6,330 bases of DNA from an uncultured Bacteroides sp. (GTDB lineage Bacteria; Bacteroidota; Bacteroidia; Bacteroidales; UBA11471): the NCBI GenBank assembly GCA_905210875.1, contig CAJLYN010000134.1, forward strand, positions 1-6,330, in the 5' to 3' direction. This document shows positions 5,799 to 6,330 of the stretch, in pieces. The first letter of the stretch is position 1. Every line of letters begins with the position of its first letter. The notes beneath the pieces are model-generated. The model did no database searches. It had not been told where the DNA came from and was given only the letters and a program-made list of their open reading frames with translations. Both the position numbers and the translations under genes were made by a program.

Positions 5799-6330
5799 GT
5801 ATAGCCGTCGAGCCGGCCCCGGTCGTAGCTTACGACTCCGAGGTGCAGGCCTTTCTCGCCGGTCTGTACGATACACACCGGGTTGTCTTGTCCGGCGATG
5901 TTCAGGCTCTTTGTCAGCAGGGTGTGCGAGTGTCCGCCGACGATGAGGTCGATGTCGTTGCTCTGTCGGGCCAGAAGGGTGTCCTGCTCGATGCCCATGT
6001 GCGAGAGGACGATGATGAGTTCGGCTCCGCACTTCCGTAGACTGTCAGCGGTGTGTAGAGCAGCCGCGATGCCGTCGCGGCAGACGATACCCGCTATCTT
6101 CTCGGCATCGACCATTGATTGCAGGTCTACCCCTACACCGAGAATACCTGTCTTCACCCCGCCAATCTCTTTGATGATACCGGCCTTGAAGAGTCCGTCG
6201 AGCGGGGTGCCGCTCACGTCGTAGTTGCAGTTGACAATCTCGGGCCGGGCCTTCCGGTAGAGGCTAGCCAGGGCCTCTGTGCCATTGTCGAACTCATGGT
6301 TGCCTGGCGTGATGACGTCGTAGCCCAGCC
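5789..6330 (-). pseudogene. N-terminal metallophosphatase domain of a 5'-nucleotidase/UshA family protein; truncated by the window edge and frameshifted at its 3' end
   Basis: The reading frame is open at the right edge, so the start, signal peptide and first metal-binding motif (D-x-H) lie outside. The first visible residues are LGYDVITPGNHEFDNG, carrying the G-N-H-E metal-binding motif of calcineurin-like phosphoesterases. Later come VLSHMG and VGGHSH, which supply metal-ligand histidines. An internal GTG at 6217 is not the start, because the catalytic motif lies upstream of it in frame. The product would hydrolyse extracytoplasmic nucleotides, nucleotide sugars or cyclic nucleotides with a dinuclear metal centre. 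The frame reads family-like up to GRLDGYTY and then meets TGA at 5791-5789, exactly where the linker to the substrate-binding domain should begin. That domain continues one base out of register. Full-length relatives carry both domains in one chain of roughly 500-550 residues, so this copy appears interrupted. Confidence 0.8.

Noticed and set aside
5007..5804. Open frame of 265 codons on the plus strand spanning two minus-strand genes
   Set aside because: It is antisense to the 5'-nucleotidase C-terminal domain and to the start of the fusion gene, and its composition is that of a shadow frame.
1..6330. CRISPR array, insertion sequence, phage or defence system
   Set aside because: No regularly spaced repeats, terminal inverted repeats with a transposase, or nuclease/toxin genes are visible; all large frames are accounted for by housekeeping or hydrolase genes.

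Overview
The window looks like chromosomal DNA from a member of the Bacteroidota, most likely order Bacteroidales, with a GC content somewhat above 50%. The clearest sign is a complete Bacteroidetes-type promoter (TTTG, 19 bases, TAnnTTTG) near the left end. Gene starts mostly lack a Shine-Dalgarno, and an exported NagZ-serine hydrolase fusion and a monofunctional ManC of about 360 residues are both typical of the group. The genus cannot be fixed from the sequence.

Layout from left to right. Positions 1-11 (minus strand) are probably the first bases of a tRNA gene, best guess tRNA-Leu, driven by the promoter at 26-56 and running out of the window. A gene-free leader follows to 337. Then manC (338-1417, plus) encodes mannose-1-phosphate guanylyltransferase and ends in a strong intrinsic terminator (1445-1484). 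A 164-base spacer leads to a small plus-strand gene (1649-2119) whose product resembles a flavodoxin but lacks the FMN phosphate-binding loop. That gene meets the next one tail to tail, with a 7-base overlap at 2113-2119.

The right two thirds is a minus-strand operon. Its upstream part is a 5'-nucleotidase/UDP-sugar hydrolase family gene that enters from the right edge. As read, it is split into an N-terminal metallophosphatase fragment and a C-terminal substrate-binding fragment by an apparent one-base frameshift near 5790-5803. Seventeen bases after it lies a 1003-residue exported protein (2113-5124) that joins a GH3 NagZ-type beta-N-acetylglucosaminidase to a serine hydrolase of the beta-lactamase/AmiE class.

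Taken together: ManC supplies GDP-mannose for fucosylated or mannosylated surface glycans. The fusion protein probably trims peptidoglycan fragments outside the cytoplasm by removing stem peptides and then GlcNAc. The 5'-nucleotidase would salvage extracytoplasmic nucleotides or nucleotide sugars. I found no CRISPR array, insertion sequence, phage gene or obvious defence system. The most unusual items are the degenerate flavodoxin-like protein, the broken 5'-nucleotidase gene, and the tRNA promoter with its gene stub.
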